From the NCBI GenBank assembly GCA_017469025.1, contig JAFUHD010000085.1:1-32366 (forward strand): a stretch of DNA of 32,366 nt, read 5' to 3'. This DNA comes from Clostridia bacterium (GTDB lineage Bacteria; Bacillota; Clostridia; Christensenellales; Aristaeellaceae). The notes beneath the pieces were generated by a model, which ran no database searches, had not been told where the DNA came from, and saw nothing but the letters and a program-made list of their open reading frames with translations. Shown in pieces: positions 1-7,900 of the stretch (position 1 is the first letter of the stretch; every line of letters begins with the position of its first letter). The translations under genes and the position numbers were made by a program.

Positions 1-233
1 AGGAATAGGGATAATGACGGTGTTTAGAATGATTGTTCTTGATCGTAATAATTCTTTCCATATCCCGTTTCATTAATTGAAAACTGGTTCACATATCGCA
101 TACTTGGCTACTGTTTTGTCGCGTAAGCGATTTCGTTCAAAAAATCTGTGATAGAATAGCAATGCTTTTGTTAAAAAAGAGTTTTGAAAATGCGGGCAGA
201 AAAAGCGTTGCCTAAAGTGAAAGGTGAAAGAGA

Positions 234-1976
234 GTGAAGTCTATGAATAAACGCATTGATAAGGAATTTATTAAAATTGTTAGGCTTCCGCAATTGTTAG
301 TTGCATTAATGCTAAGTTTCACAGTGTTTGTCTTTGCACCGGTTAATGCTTATCAGTTGAACAGGATGAACTTTGATTTTACAAGCAATCTGTTTTTGAT
401 ATATCTGGCGATTCCATTTACAGCGGCTGCTGTTGTTTTATTGGGAATCATGACAATTTCAATGCTGGCGGGCAGAAAGGCTTATATTGTCACAGTGTCT
501 GCTTTATTTGGTATTGGTGTCGCTTTTTATATTCAGGGTAATTTTCTTTGTCTGAGCAACTCTGTTTTGATGGGCGGTGAACCGGAGTGGACGACACTGA
601 TGCGGCCGGCATTAATTAATCTGGCAGTCTGGTTCCTTATTACTGTTGTCAGTATTGTTTTTGCAATTACAAAAGCAAGAATTTTTCTAAAAACGGCATT
701 GTACGCATCAGCTCTTCTTATAGTGATGGAAGGCGGAAGCCTGGCTGTTACAGGTTTTTTGTCTCAAAGAATTCCAGAAACATCCCAAAGAGCATATTCA
801 ACTGTAAAAGATGAATTTACCGTTTCAGAGAATGGCGATATCATAGTGTTTCTTCTGGATGCATTTGATACACGTTATATGCAGATGGCTATGGATGCTT
901 ATCCGGAGTGGATGGGAAGCTTTTCGGATTTTACTTATTATCCAAATACTTCGTCTACGTATCAAAGAACGGAACCATCCTATATAAACATGTTAACCAG
1001 AACACGCTATTATAACCAGGAGCCGTTTTATACATGGGTAGATATCGCACTGCAGGATGAACCATTTTTTACTGTCCTCAGGGAGAATGGTTATACTTTG
1101 GATTTTTATGCTGTACCGGATAACCTTTTTCCCCTGCAGATGGCAGATGTGGCAGAAAATGTAAAAAAACCTGAGGTACAGATTACACATCCATATTCAT
1201 TTGTATACACGCTTGAAAGAATGGCACTGTATAAATTCGGTCCCCTGGTCCTACAACCTTTTATGTATGGCGATTATGCGGTTCTGTTACAGAGAGATTA
1301 TGAACTGACTGAGATGAAATCCACCTGGTTTGAGGCTGATGCTCTAGAGAGAATGAGAAAACATGGCGGTTATTCTTTGAACGGAGACAGTAAATATTTT
1401 AAATTCTATCATTTTCAGGGAGCACATAGTCCTGGAAATCTTGACCGATATGGGAATACAATCGACGACAGTTCAGGAACGCTGGACGAGCAGGCATTGG
1501 GAAGTTTGAATATTGTTGGACAGTATTTACAGGCATTAAAAGATTGCGGCGCATATGATTCGTCAATGATTGTGATTATGGGAGACCATGGACGCCAGGA
1601 TAGTGTTTATGAAGGGAATAATACGGTTTGCAATCCGATATTTCTTACAAAATACCCTGGGCAGCGGTCTGTTACGGGAGAGATAACGGTTAATGAAGTG
1701 TCTCAGGTTTCATTGGAAGACCTGGCAGCAACCTGTATGGATGGTGCCGGACTGGCGTATGATGCTGATATCTTTGGCAAGCCCGCAAGGGACTGGGATG
1801 GAACCGAGAGAGAGAGAATTTTCTATGCTTATCGGCATTCATTTACAACAATGAATGGAGATACCTATTTGGAAGGCATGCAGGAATATAAGGTCCCACA
1901 GGATGCACGCGATTTACATCTTTATGAGTTGACTGGAAAGACGATTCCGGATAAACAATGGATTGAGGGATATTAA
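234..1976 (+). CDS. Membrane-anchored sulfatase/LtaS-like phosphotransferase (alkaline phosphatase superfamily)
   Basis: The 580-residue protein has about five hydrophobic helices (roughly residues 17-40, 53-78, 84-103, 128-146 and 152-175) followed by an extracytoplasmic alkaline-phosphatase-superfamily domain. Visible metal-site motifs are FLLDAFD (Asp209), a Thr/Ser-rich nucleophile region around 239-247, FYHFQGAHSP with His393 and His398, and IVIMGDHGRQD with Asp451-His452. This is the layout of lipoteichoic acid synthases and phosphoglycerol or phosphoethanolamine transferases, although the five-helix top and the sequence around the nucleophile differ from classic LtaS. The GTG start at 234 follows AAGGTG at 221-226; an ATG at 243 is a close alternative. 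The gene is first in a three-gene operon, and its TAA directly precedes the next ATG. Catalysis of polyol-phosphate transfer on the cell surface is inferred from the fold and from the TagF-like neighbour. A true sulfatase is less likely, since I see no C/S-x-P-x-R sulfatase signature. Confidence 0.8.
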   Translation: MKSMNKRIDKEFIKIVRLPQLLVALMLSFTVFVFAPVNAYQLNRMNFDFTSNLFLIYLAIPFTAAAVVLLGIMTISMLAGRKAYIVTVSALFGIGVAFYIQGNFLCLSNSVLMGGEPEWTTLMRPALINLAVWFLITVVSIVFAITKARIFLKTALYASALLIVMEGGSLAVTGFLSQRIPETSQRAYSTVKDEFTVSENGDIIVFLLDAFDTRYMQMAMDAYPEWMGSFSDFTYYPNTSSTYQRTEPSYINMLTRTRYYNQEPFYTWVDIALQDEPFFTVLRENGYTLDFYAVPDNLFPLQMADVAENVKKPEVQITHPYSFVYTLERMALYKFGPLVLQPFMYGDYAVLLQRDYELTEMKSTWFEADALERMRKHGGYSLNGDSKYFKFYHFQGAHSPGNLDRYGNTIDDSSGTLDEQALGSLNIVGQYLQALKDCGAYDSSMIVIMGDHGRQDSVYEGNNTVCNPIFLTKYPGQRSVTGEITVNEVSQVSLEDLAATCMDGAGLAYDADIFGKPARDWDGTERERIFYAYRHSFTTMNGDTYLEGMQEYKVPQDARDLHLYELTGKTIPDKQWIEGY

Positions 1977-3878
1977 ATGGAATGGTTTTCGAATCTGATG
2001 CTTCGGCTTATACTCTGGTGCTATGAAATATGTGGAAGCTTTGGATTGGCTATTATACTGTTTACTTTTATCAGCAAGCTGATGCTATTGCCGGCTTCTA
2101 TCTGGACATACTTAAACTCCATTGTAATGCTTCGCATTCAGCCAGATGTGAATTTTCTCAAAGTAAAGTATTATGGACAACAGGATATTATCGCGGAAGA
2201 AGAGGCTAAGCTGTTTAAGAAAGAAGGATATCATCCTTTTGTTACGATTATCCCCACACTTCTGCAATTCCTACTGCTGGCAGGTGTAGCAAATGCCATT
2301 CGGAAATGCATAGATTCAGGTATGTGCAACACCATGCAGCAGGGGATTGATTTGGCGGGAATTCCCATGAAGATGGGGCTGAGCGGAATTGTTTTTCCTG
2401 TAATATCCGGTTTTGCGGCATTGTGCTTATGTCTTGTTCAAAATCACAGCAATGTACTGCAGGCGGAACAGTCGAAGTTCAATCAGTATGGAATGATGAT
2501 TTTTTCCGTGGGTCTTTCTTTATATCTAGGATGGGTTGTTCCGTTGGGAACGGTATTGTACTGGGTTTGCAGCAATCTGATGGCGATTGTACAGCTGTAT
2601 CTTATGAATGCGATCGTTCGACCAAAGAGAATGATTGATTATGAAAAGCTGGAAGAGAGCCGGAAACAGTTAAAAGCTTTTCAGGAAGTTGGAAAAGAAA
2701 AGAATAAAGCGCTTCATGCAGCAACAAAGCGAAAAGAAAGGGCGGATTACAAGCGCTTTTTCTCGACGACCAATAAGCATCTTGTGTTTTATTCGGAGAA
2801 TAACGGTTTCTATAAGTATTATAGGGGAACGATAGAAGCTTTGCTGAGAAAAACAAAACTGACCATTCATTATATTACCAGTGATCCCAACGATCAGATT
2901 TTTGAAGCAGCTAAAGTTAACCCACGGATTGTGCCGTATTATATAGGCGAAAACAAACTGATATCCCTTATGATGCGGATGGATGCGGATGTTGTATGTA
3001 TGACAATGCCTGATCTGGATAATTACCATATTAAACGCAGCTATGTAAGAAATGATATAGAATATATCTATATTCCGCATGCTATGGGCAGTTATAATCT
3101 GACAACCAGAAAAGGGTCGACAGATCACTTTGATACGTTCTTTTGTTCCGGACCTCATCAGAAAATAGAAGCGGAGGAAAGCGAACGTATCTTTGATACT
3201 AAGAAAAAGAATAATCTTGAGATTGGATATCCGCTTCTTGATGACATGATCTCAGAATATCGCCCAACTGAACCACATGAAAAGAAACGGATACTTGTTG
3301 CACCTTCGTGGCAGACAGATAATATCATCGATTCCTGCCTCGAGCCACTGCTGGATCAATTGACCAGGCTGGATTGTGATGTCACGGTAAGACCACATCC
3401 GCAACATGTTCGCCACAAAGGTGAGTGGCTGAAAAAACTGTCTGAAAAATATGCAGAGAAAGGGATTCAGTTTCAACTGGATTTTACATCACATGATTCT
3501 GTGATGGCAGCTGATATTGTAATCACGGACTGGTCTGCCATCGGATTTGAATATTCATTTACATCACTGCACCCAACGGTCTTTATCAATACGCCGATGA
3601 AAATCATGAACCCTGAATATGAAAAGATTCCGGTTATCCCCATCAATATTACCTTGCGGGAAGAAATCGGGCATAGTGTTAATCCGGATGCATTAGACAG
3701 AATTGTTCCAATGATCAATGAAATGTTGAACAATATGGAACTTTGGAAGAGAAAAATAGAAGAAATACGTGGAAAAACGATGTATAATCTGGGGACAAGC
3801 GGTGAAGCTGGAGCAGACTACATTATCAAGTCGATTCAATCCCAAATAAACAAGCGGAAAGCGGAAAGGAATGTTTAG
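1977..3878 (+). CDS. YidC/Oxa1-like membrane insertase domain fused to TagF-like CDP-glycerol glycerophosphotransferase
   Basis: The 633-residue protein has two parts. Residues 1-215 look like a full YidC/Oxa1 core. A first helix (SFGLAIILFTFISKLMLLP) carries Lys34 where YidC has its groove arginine. It is followed by a cytosolic helical hairpin at 53-85 (IQPDVNFLKVKYYG onward) and helices near 88-108, 134-155, 170-190 and 192-212. A charged linker (215-262) leads to a GT-B domain with TagF/CDP-glycerol glycerophosphotransferase motifs: YIPHAMGS (His368), APSW (442-445), VRPHPQ (His474) and ITDWSAIGFEYSF (516-528). Known family role: TagF-like enzymes move glycerol-phosphate from CDP-glycerol onto a lipid-linked or polymer acceptor at the inner membrane face; YidC folds membrane proteins. 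Their union in one chain is inferred to couple polymer synthesis to the membrane. ATG follows the previous stop directly, with GAGGG inside the upstream gene as ribosome site. Confidence 0.85.
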   Translation: MEWFSNLMLRLILWCYEICGSFGLAIILFTFISKLMLLPASIWTYLNSIVMLRIQPDVNFLKVKYYGQQDIIAEEEAKLFKKEGYHPFVTIIPTLLQFLLLAGVANAIRKCIDSGMCNTMQQGIDLAGIPMKMGLSGIVFPVISGFAALCLCLVQNHSNVLQAEQSKFNQYGMMIFSVGLSLYLGWVVPLGTVLYWVCSNLMAIVQLYLMNAIVRPKRMIDYEKLEESRKQLKAFQEVGKEKNKALHAATKRKERADYKRFFSTTNKHLVFYSENNGFYKYYRGTIEALLRKTKLTIHYITSDPNDQIFEAAKVNPRIVPYYIGENKLISLMMRMDADVVCMTMPDLDNYHIKRSYVRNDIEYIYIPHAMGSYNLTTRKGSTDHFDTFFCSGPHQKIEAEESERIFDTKKKNNLEIGYPLLDDMISEYRPTEPHEKKRILVAPSWQTDNIIDSCLEPLLDQLTRLDCDVTVRPHPQHVRHKGEWLKKLSEKYAEKGIQFQLDFTSHDSVMAADIVITDWSAIGFEYSFTSLHPTVFINTPMKIMNPEYEKIPVIPINITLREEIGHSVNPDALDRIVPMINEMLNNMELWKRKIEEIRGKTMYNLGTSGEAGADYIIKSIQSQINKRKAERNV

Positions 3879-4124
3879 ATGAATAAAGGAATTATGGTAT
3901 TAGTACTGTATTGTGCTTTTGTGATGGCAATGGTTCCCGGGGATGCGTGCGCATATATTGATCCTTCTGCGACAACATTTTTGCTTCAGGCAATCATTGG
4001 TGCAGGTGTTGCAATTGCTGCCGGCGTATCAATATATTGGCGTAAGGCAAAGAAGAAAGTAAATAAAATGATTGGGAAAGATGAAAACAGTGGGAAAAAT
4101 GCGGAAAGTGATGATATTTTATAA
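3879..4124 (+). CDS. Small signal-peptide/transmembrane protein with YIDPS motif
   Basis: This 81-residue protein has a hydrophobic N-terminal signal-like segment (about 4-25, ending PGDACA), the motif YIDPSATTFLLQ at about 26-37, a glycine/alanine-rich transmembrane helix to about residue 53 (ending SIYW), a basic stop-transfer stretch (RKAKKKVNK) and a polar acidic tail. ATG follows the TAG of the preceding gene with no gap, and GGA of AAAGGA in that gene serves as ribosome site, so translation is probably coupled. My recollection, not checked here, is that small proteins with this YIDP-S/T motif recur beside membrane sulfatase-like genes in clostridia and coriobacteria. No function is known to me. 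A membrane partner or scaffold of the two upstream enzymes is an inference from position alone. Confidence 0.75.
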   Translation: MNKGIMVLVLYCAFVMAMVPGDACAYIDPSATTFLLQAIIGAGVAIAAGVSIYWRKAKKKVNKMIGKDENSGKNAESDDIL

Positions 4125-4139
4125 TTGATAATAAAATGG

Positions 4140-4175
4140 AGGTCTCAGAGATTTCTGAGATCTCTATTGTTTTTC
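4140..4175 (+). terminator. Rho-independent terminator of the YidC-TagF cassette
   Basis: A ten-base arm, AGGTCTCAGA (4140-4149), pairs with TCTGAGATCT (4154-4163) with one G-U pair around the loop GATT. A T-rich tract (CTATTGTTTTT) follows. It lies 16 bases after the small membrane-protein gene and closes that operon. Confidence 0.8.
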
Positions 4176-4195
4176 AATCCCAAATGACATGGATT

Positions 4196-4239
4196 GTGGA
4201 AGGATGCTTAATCCTTCCACTGACCTTATTATTTAAGGT
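4196..4239. repeat. Two adjacent stem-loops upstream of the beta-lactamase-family gene
   Basis: GTGGAAGGAT (4196-4205) is a perfect inverted match of ATCCTTCCAC (4211-4220) around GCTTA. Three bases later ACCTTA (4223-4228) pairs with TAAGGT (4234-4239). Neither is followed by a T-run on either strand, so they are not canonical terminators. They may be leader RNA structure or an operator for the gene at 4391. The role is unknown. Confidence 0.45.
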
Positions 4240-4390
4240 AATATACCCGTTTTCGAAAATATCCGGCATATTTTGCCTCATGAACTGCGGCATTGCTTTG
4301 ACCCGCAGGTAAATCTGTTTTGAAGTGTTTTGAATACGAGTATAAACCAATCACTCACCATGAACTGGCTGGAAACAGGTGAAATGGGAA

Positions 4391-5563
4391 ATGAGAAATT
4401 TATCAGATACAGATACGGTTATATTGAAGAAAAAGACAGAGAGAATAAAGGCTGGGTTTGCTTTATCTGCTGCTGAAAAAATAAAACGGTCAAAACGCAA
4501 TTCTGATGATGTACAGATGTATTTTGAGCAGATTCTGAAGGCACATCATGCTGTTGGTGCTTCTATGGTGCTGGTTCATGCAGATGGCGGACAGGAAGTT
4601 TTTTGCTATGGAAAGGCCAGATGCCATCCGAAAGTAATTGTTGACAGGCAGACCTGTTTCCGTATTGCTTCAGTGACAAAACTGGTTTCAACCTTTGGGA
4701 TACTGGCCTTGGCAGAGGATGGGCTATTGTCACTGGATGAAGATATAAGCGGCCTGCTTGGCTTTCGGGTGTGTAATCCCCATTTTCCAGGTCAAAAAGT
4801 GACGCTCAGAATGCTTCTGACACATACATCCGGAATAAGAAATGTGGAATTGGTTTCAAAAACACCAAAGCCGCTGGAAGAAAGATTAAAGGACCCGGAA
4901 ATATGGTGTGAAACATTTCCCGGAGAGAACTTTTTGTACTCTAATCTTGCCGCTGGACTGGCAGGAACAGTGGCGGAGCATGCAGGAGGCTGTGATTTTA
5001 ATACATTGATGCAGAAACGAGTGTTTGGACCGCTTGGTGTATGTGCGGCATATGGCGCACATTTAATGCCTGGGGACAGAATGATAGCCGATGGATATTC
5101 GGTGCATTGGCCGTTGCCTCCAATAAAGAAATACGATGCAATATATCAGTCAGGACAGAAAGATATGGAGCAATACGGTCTGAATGCAGTGACCACCGTT
5201 GGAAGGCTGATAACAGATCCGGATGGAATGGCAGCATTTATTCATCTCCTGGGGGCCAGAGAAGATACGGGTATTTTGAAATTGGAGTCCATTAAGGAAA
5301 TGCGAACCTGTCAGGATGGAATCTCAGGGGTAATACATGCCGGACGCGGACTGAATGTTTCGTTTCTTCATGGAATCATACCTGGACATGATCTGGTGGG
5401 ACATCAGGGCGTGGCGTATGGGATGTGTTCGGAACTGTTTGTGGATCCTTCAAACGGTTCGGGCATTGGAATCATGATCAATGGTGTGCAGTTGGATCAT
5501 AATGTGCTGCAAGGTGTAGGCGTCGAACTGTTGACACTGGGATGCCTGGCATTGGAACACTAA
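4391..5563 (+). CDS. Beta-lactamase-family serine hydrolase (class C / esterase-like)
   Basis: This 390-residue member of the serine beta-lactamase/penicillin-binding-like family has the catalytic tetrad SVTK (Ser94-Lys97), a YSN tyrosine motif (183-185), the family signature LLTHTSG at about 142-148, and GHQG (about 337-340) in place of the Lys-Thr-Gly motif. That HxG form is usual in esterases, D-aminopeptidases and other non-lactamase members. No signal peptide is visible, so it is probably cytoplasmic and is unlikely to confer beta-lactam resistance. The ATG at 4391 is preferred because AGGTG (4377-4381) lies nine bases upstream; a GTG at 4379 would add four residues but has a poorer site. 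It stands alone, with no clear terminator after it. The substrate cannot be told from sequence. Confidence 0.8.
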   Translation: MRNLSDTDTVILKKKTERIKAGFALSAAEKIKRSKRNSDDVQMYFEQILKAHHAVGASMVLVHADGGQEVFCYGKARCHPKVIVDRQTCFRIASVTKLVSTFGILALAEDGLLSLDEDISGLLGFRVCNPHFPGQKVTLRMLLTHTSGIRNVELVSKTPKPLEERLKDPEIWCETFPGENFLYSNLAAGLAGTVAEHAGGCDFNTLMQKRVFGPLGVCAAYGAHLMPGDRMIADGYSVHWPLPPIKKYDAIYQSGQKDMEQYGLNAVTTVGRLITDPDGMAAFIHLLGAREDTGILKLESIKEMRTCQDGISGVIHAGRGLNVSFLHGIIPGHDLVGHQGVAYGMCSELFVDPSNGSGIGIMINGVQLDHNVLQGVGVELLTLGCLALEH

Positions 5564-5701
5564 TAATTTACAATTATTTTGGCAAAAATGTATTGATAAT
5601 TTACAGGATATGTTGTTGATAAAACGATATATAAACATTTTGTGTGTGATATGGTGGAGGTTTGGTTTGATATTATGGTAAAAAATTGGACAAGTTGTTG
5701 A

Positions 5702-5730
5702 TTGACAGAAAGTGAAGGGTAATGTATCAT
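5702..5730 (+). promoter_or_regulatory. Sigma-A promoter for the ROK fructokinase gene
   Basis: TTGACA at 5702-5707 and TATCAT at 5725-5730 are separated by exactly 17 bases, 63 bases before the start codon. Confidence 0.75.
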
Positions 5731-5793
5731 ATCCGCGGTTTTAACGCCTTGTGAAGACGTGATAAATATAGGATATTTTGGAGGGAGTACATC

Positions 5794-6696
5794 ATGTTAA
5801 TAGGCGCGCTGGAAGCAGGCGGAACAAAAATGGTATGTTCTATTGGCACGCCACAGGGGAATGTTCTGCAACGGGCTAGTTTTCATACACTGACGCCGGA
5901 GGACACTATTCCACAAATTGCTGATTTCTTTGAAAAATTTGAAATCAGTGCATTGGGCGTAGGCTCCTTTGGACCGCTCGATTTGAATCCGCGCTCTTCG
6001 ACATATGGACATATTACATCATCTCCTAAAAAAGCCTGGCGGGATTTTCCAATTATTACACGCCTTAAAGAGGCTGTAGGCGTACCGGTAGCTATTGATA
6101 CCGATGTGAATGCAGCGGCGCTGGCGGAACATATGATGGGAGCCGGAAAAGGCTATAAGAGTCTGGTTTATGTGACCGTCGGAACTGGGATCGGGGGAGG
6201 ACTTATCGTAAATGGAGAGATAGTTCATGGCCTGATCCATCCTGAAGTTGGGCATATGATTTTGACACCGACGGCGATGGATTCAATGCCTGATGGGATC
6301 TGCATATTCCATAAGCATTGTCTGGAGGGACTTGCCAGCGGTCCTGCAATAGAGAAACGCTGGGGGCTTTCTCCGACACTCATGATGGAGGATCATCCGG
6401 CATGGGACCTGGAGGCTATGTATCTTGCGCAGATGTGTGCCAATCTCATCCTTATCCTTTCTCCGGAAGTGATTGTTCTGGGCGGGGGTGTAATGCAGCA
6501 GGAGCATCTTTTCCCAAAGATCCGGAAATATACGCATGAACTGCTCGGTGGTTATGTAGCTTCTGAACGGCTTGACGAAGAACATATGGAAAAATATATA
6601 GTACCGCCTGCATTGGGAAATAATTCCGGAGTGATAGGAGCATTGCTGCTTGGAGCACGTATGATTTATAATCAGCGCAGACGGGGAATGCAATAA
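5794..6696 (+). CDS. scrK: ROK-family fructokinase
   Basis: The 300-residue protein is close to the usual fructokinase length. An N-terminal phosphate-binding motif ALEAGGTK, the domain-closing IDTDVNAAA, and VTVGTGIGGGL mark it as a ROK sugar kinase. A zinc site typical of this branch is visible in HPEVGH followed by GICIFHKHCLEGLASGP, with Cys-x2-His-x-His-Cys spacing. Known role: ATP-dependent conversion of fructose to fructose 6-phosphate in the cytoplasm. The start is fixed by a strong GGAGGG eight bases upstream. It has its own promoter and ends in a shared terminator, so it is monocistronic. No sucrose or mannoside transport genes are adjacent, so the physiological source of the sugar is open; another hexose is possible. 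Confidence 0.88.
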   Translation: MLIGALEAGGTKMVCSIGTPQGNVLQRASFHTLTPEDTIPQIADFFEKFEISALGVGSFGPLDLNPRSSTYGHITSSPKKAWRDFPIITRLKEAVGVPVAIDTDVNAAALAEHMMGAGKGYKSLVYVTVGTGIGGGLIVNGEIVHGLIHPEVGHMILTPTAMDSMPDGICIFHKHCLEGLASGPAIEKRWGLSPTLMMEDHPAWDLEAMYLAQMCANLILILSPEVIVLGGGVMQQEHLFPKIRKYTHELLGGYVASERLDEEHMEKYIVPPALGNNSGVIGALLLGARMIYNQRRRGMQ

Positions 6697-6702
6697 TGTG
6701 AC

Positions 6703-6735
6703 AAAGACCGAAGCATATGCTTCGGTCTTTTGTTA
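6703..6735. terminator. Bidirectional terminator between scrK and the convergent exoribonuclease gene
   Basis: The 28-base sequence 6703-6730 is a perfect palindrome starting AAAGACCGAAGC and ending GCTTCGGTCTTT. It has T-runs on the + strand and an A-run (T on the minus strand) on the other side, so it can end both convergent transcripts. Confidence 0.85.
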
Positions 6736-6740
6736 ATCTG

Positions 6741-7703
6741 TCAGTTGTTTTCCACAGGTATGCGATAAATCTGCCGGTTATCAAGTCCCCAGATTTTTTC
6801 GCTGAAATTTCCGGGCAGTGTATGTGCAATGGCTTCCTGCATTTCGTTCATTCGCGCATCCAGTGTATCAATCAGATGTAAAAATTCAGCTTCCGCAATC
6901 ATTGGCTGCTTTGGGCTGCCATATTCTGCAATGCCATGATGTGAAAGAACCATATGCTGGAGAAGAAGGATTTTTTCCGATGAAACAGATAGTGCTTTTC
7001 CTGCTTCTTCAATATGAATGACACCGCGGACAATGTGCCCAATAAGCTTTCCATCCAGGGAATAATCTGATACAACGCCATTGGAATCAGCGTCCATTTC
7101 ATCCAGCTTTCCAAGGTCGTGCACGATTACGCCGGCTATCAGCAGACTGGCATTCAGCTGCGGATAAATGGGCAGTAATGCTTTTGTTGCCCGAAGCATG
7201 GTTACGGTATGATGGAGCAGACCGGAACGCTCTGCATGATGCATTTGTTTGGCAGCCGGAAATGTCAGAAGTTTGTCGCCGCATCTTTCAAGTAATGCAC
7301 AAGTCAATAAGGAAAAATCCTGATCTTCAATTGCTTCAGCAGCGGCTTTTATTTCAGCAAGCATTTCTTTCGGATTCTCAGGTGCGGACGGAACAAGGAC
7401 TGACCAATCAACAGCGTCCTGATTACGTATCAGATCTACACGTTCCAGACGAAGCTGCATCCGCCCGTTGTATTCGTTGCCCATTGCGCGAATATGAACA
7501 ACAGAGCCGACTGCCGGTGGAAGGATGGATGCATCCCACATTTTTGCATTCATGGTACCGGTACAGTCGGAGACATTCATGTCAATGTATTTTTTTCCAG
7601 CCTGAGACACCCGAATTTCGGCACTGCGTACCAGAACGATGCCTTCGAATCGGGCTGCATTGGTAAGTTCAGCAAGAGAAATAGTATTTGTATATTCTGC
7701 CAT
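6741..7703 (-). CDS. yhaM: YhaM-like 3'-5' exoribonuclease (OB-fold plus HD domain)
   Basis: At 320 residues it is close to Bacillus YhaM (about 314). Residues about 18-93 form an OB-fold nucleic-acid-binding domain (GKKYIDMNVSDCTGTMNAK region). Residues about 150-300 form an HD phosphohydrolase domain with the pair His164-His165, the HD dyad in VIVHDLGKLDE (195-196), SHHG (255-256) and Asp279. Known family role: metal-dependent 3'-5' RNA exonuclease of Bacillota in the cytoplasm, with some action on DNA. ATG at 7703 is preceded by GAGG. It is monocistronic with its own promoter, convergent with scrK and divergent from the aldo/keto reductase. No key residue seems missing. Confidence 0.88.
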   Translation of the reverse strand: MAEYTNTISLAELTNAARFEGIVLVRSAEIRVSQAGKKYIDMNVSDCTGTMNAKMWDASILPPAVGSVVHIRAMGNEYNGRMQLRLERVDLIRNQDAVDWSVLVPSAPENPKEMLAEIKAAAEAIEDQDFSLLTCALLERCGDKLLTFPAAKQMHHAERSGLLHHTVTMLRATKALLPIYPQLNASLLIAGVIVHDLGKLDEMDADSNGVVSDYSLDGKLIGHIVRGVIHIEEAGKALSVSSEKILLLQHMVLSHHGIAEYGSPKQPMIAEAEFLHLIDTLDARMNEMQEAIAHTLPGNFSEKIWGLDNRQIYRIPVENN

Positions 7704-7731
7704 TTTTGAACCTCACATTCAGAATAACAAT

Positions 7732-7760
7732 ATTATCGCGGATTTATTTCCAAATTTCAA
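7732..7760 (-). promoter_or_regulatory. Promoter of the yhaM-like gene
   Basis: On the minus strand TTGAAA (7760-7755) and GATAAT (7737-7732) are separated by 17 bases, about 30 bases before the start codon. Confidence 0.6.
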
Positions 7761-7900
7761 GAGAAACGCTGAAAAAGGCATTCAGTTCTGGTTCTGAGAA
7801 CAGAGAAAATCAGTTTGGAATGGACAAAACAAGTCAGATGCACGCCAGTGTATCAGTGTAATATCAGGCAATGTTCATATGAAAACAGAGGAGAAAAAGA

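Noticed and set aside
4318-4380. Coding remnant just before the beta-lactamase-family gene
   Set aside because: A short open reading is possible but no motif could be recognised.
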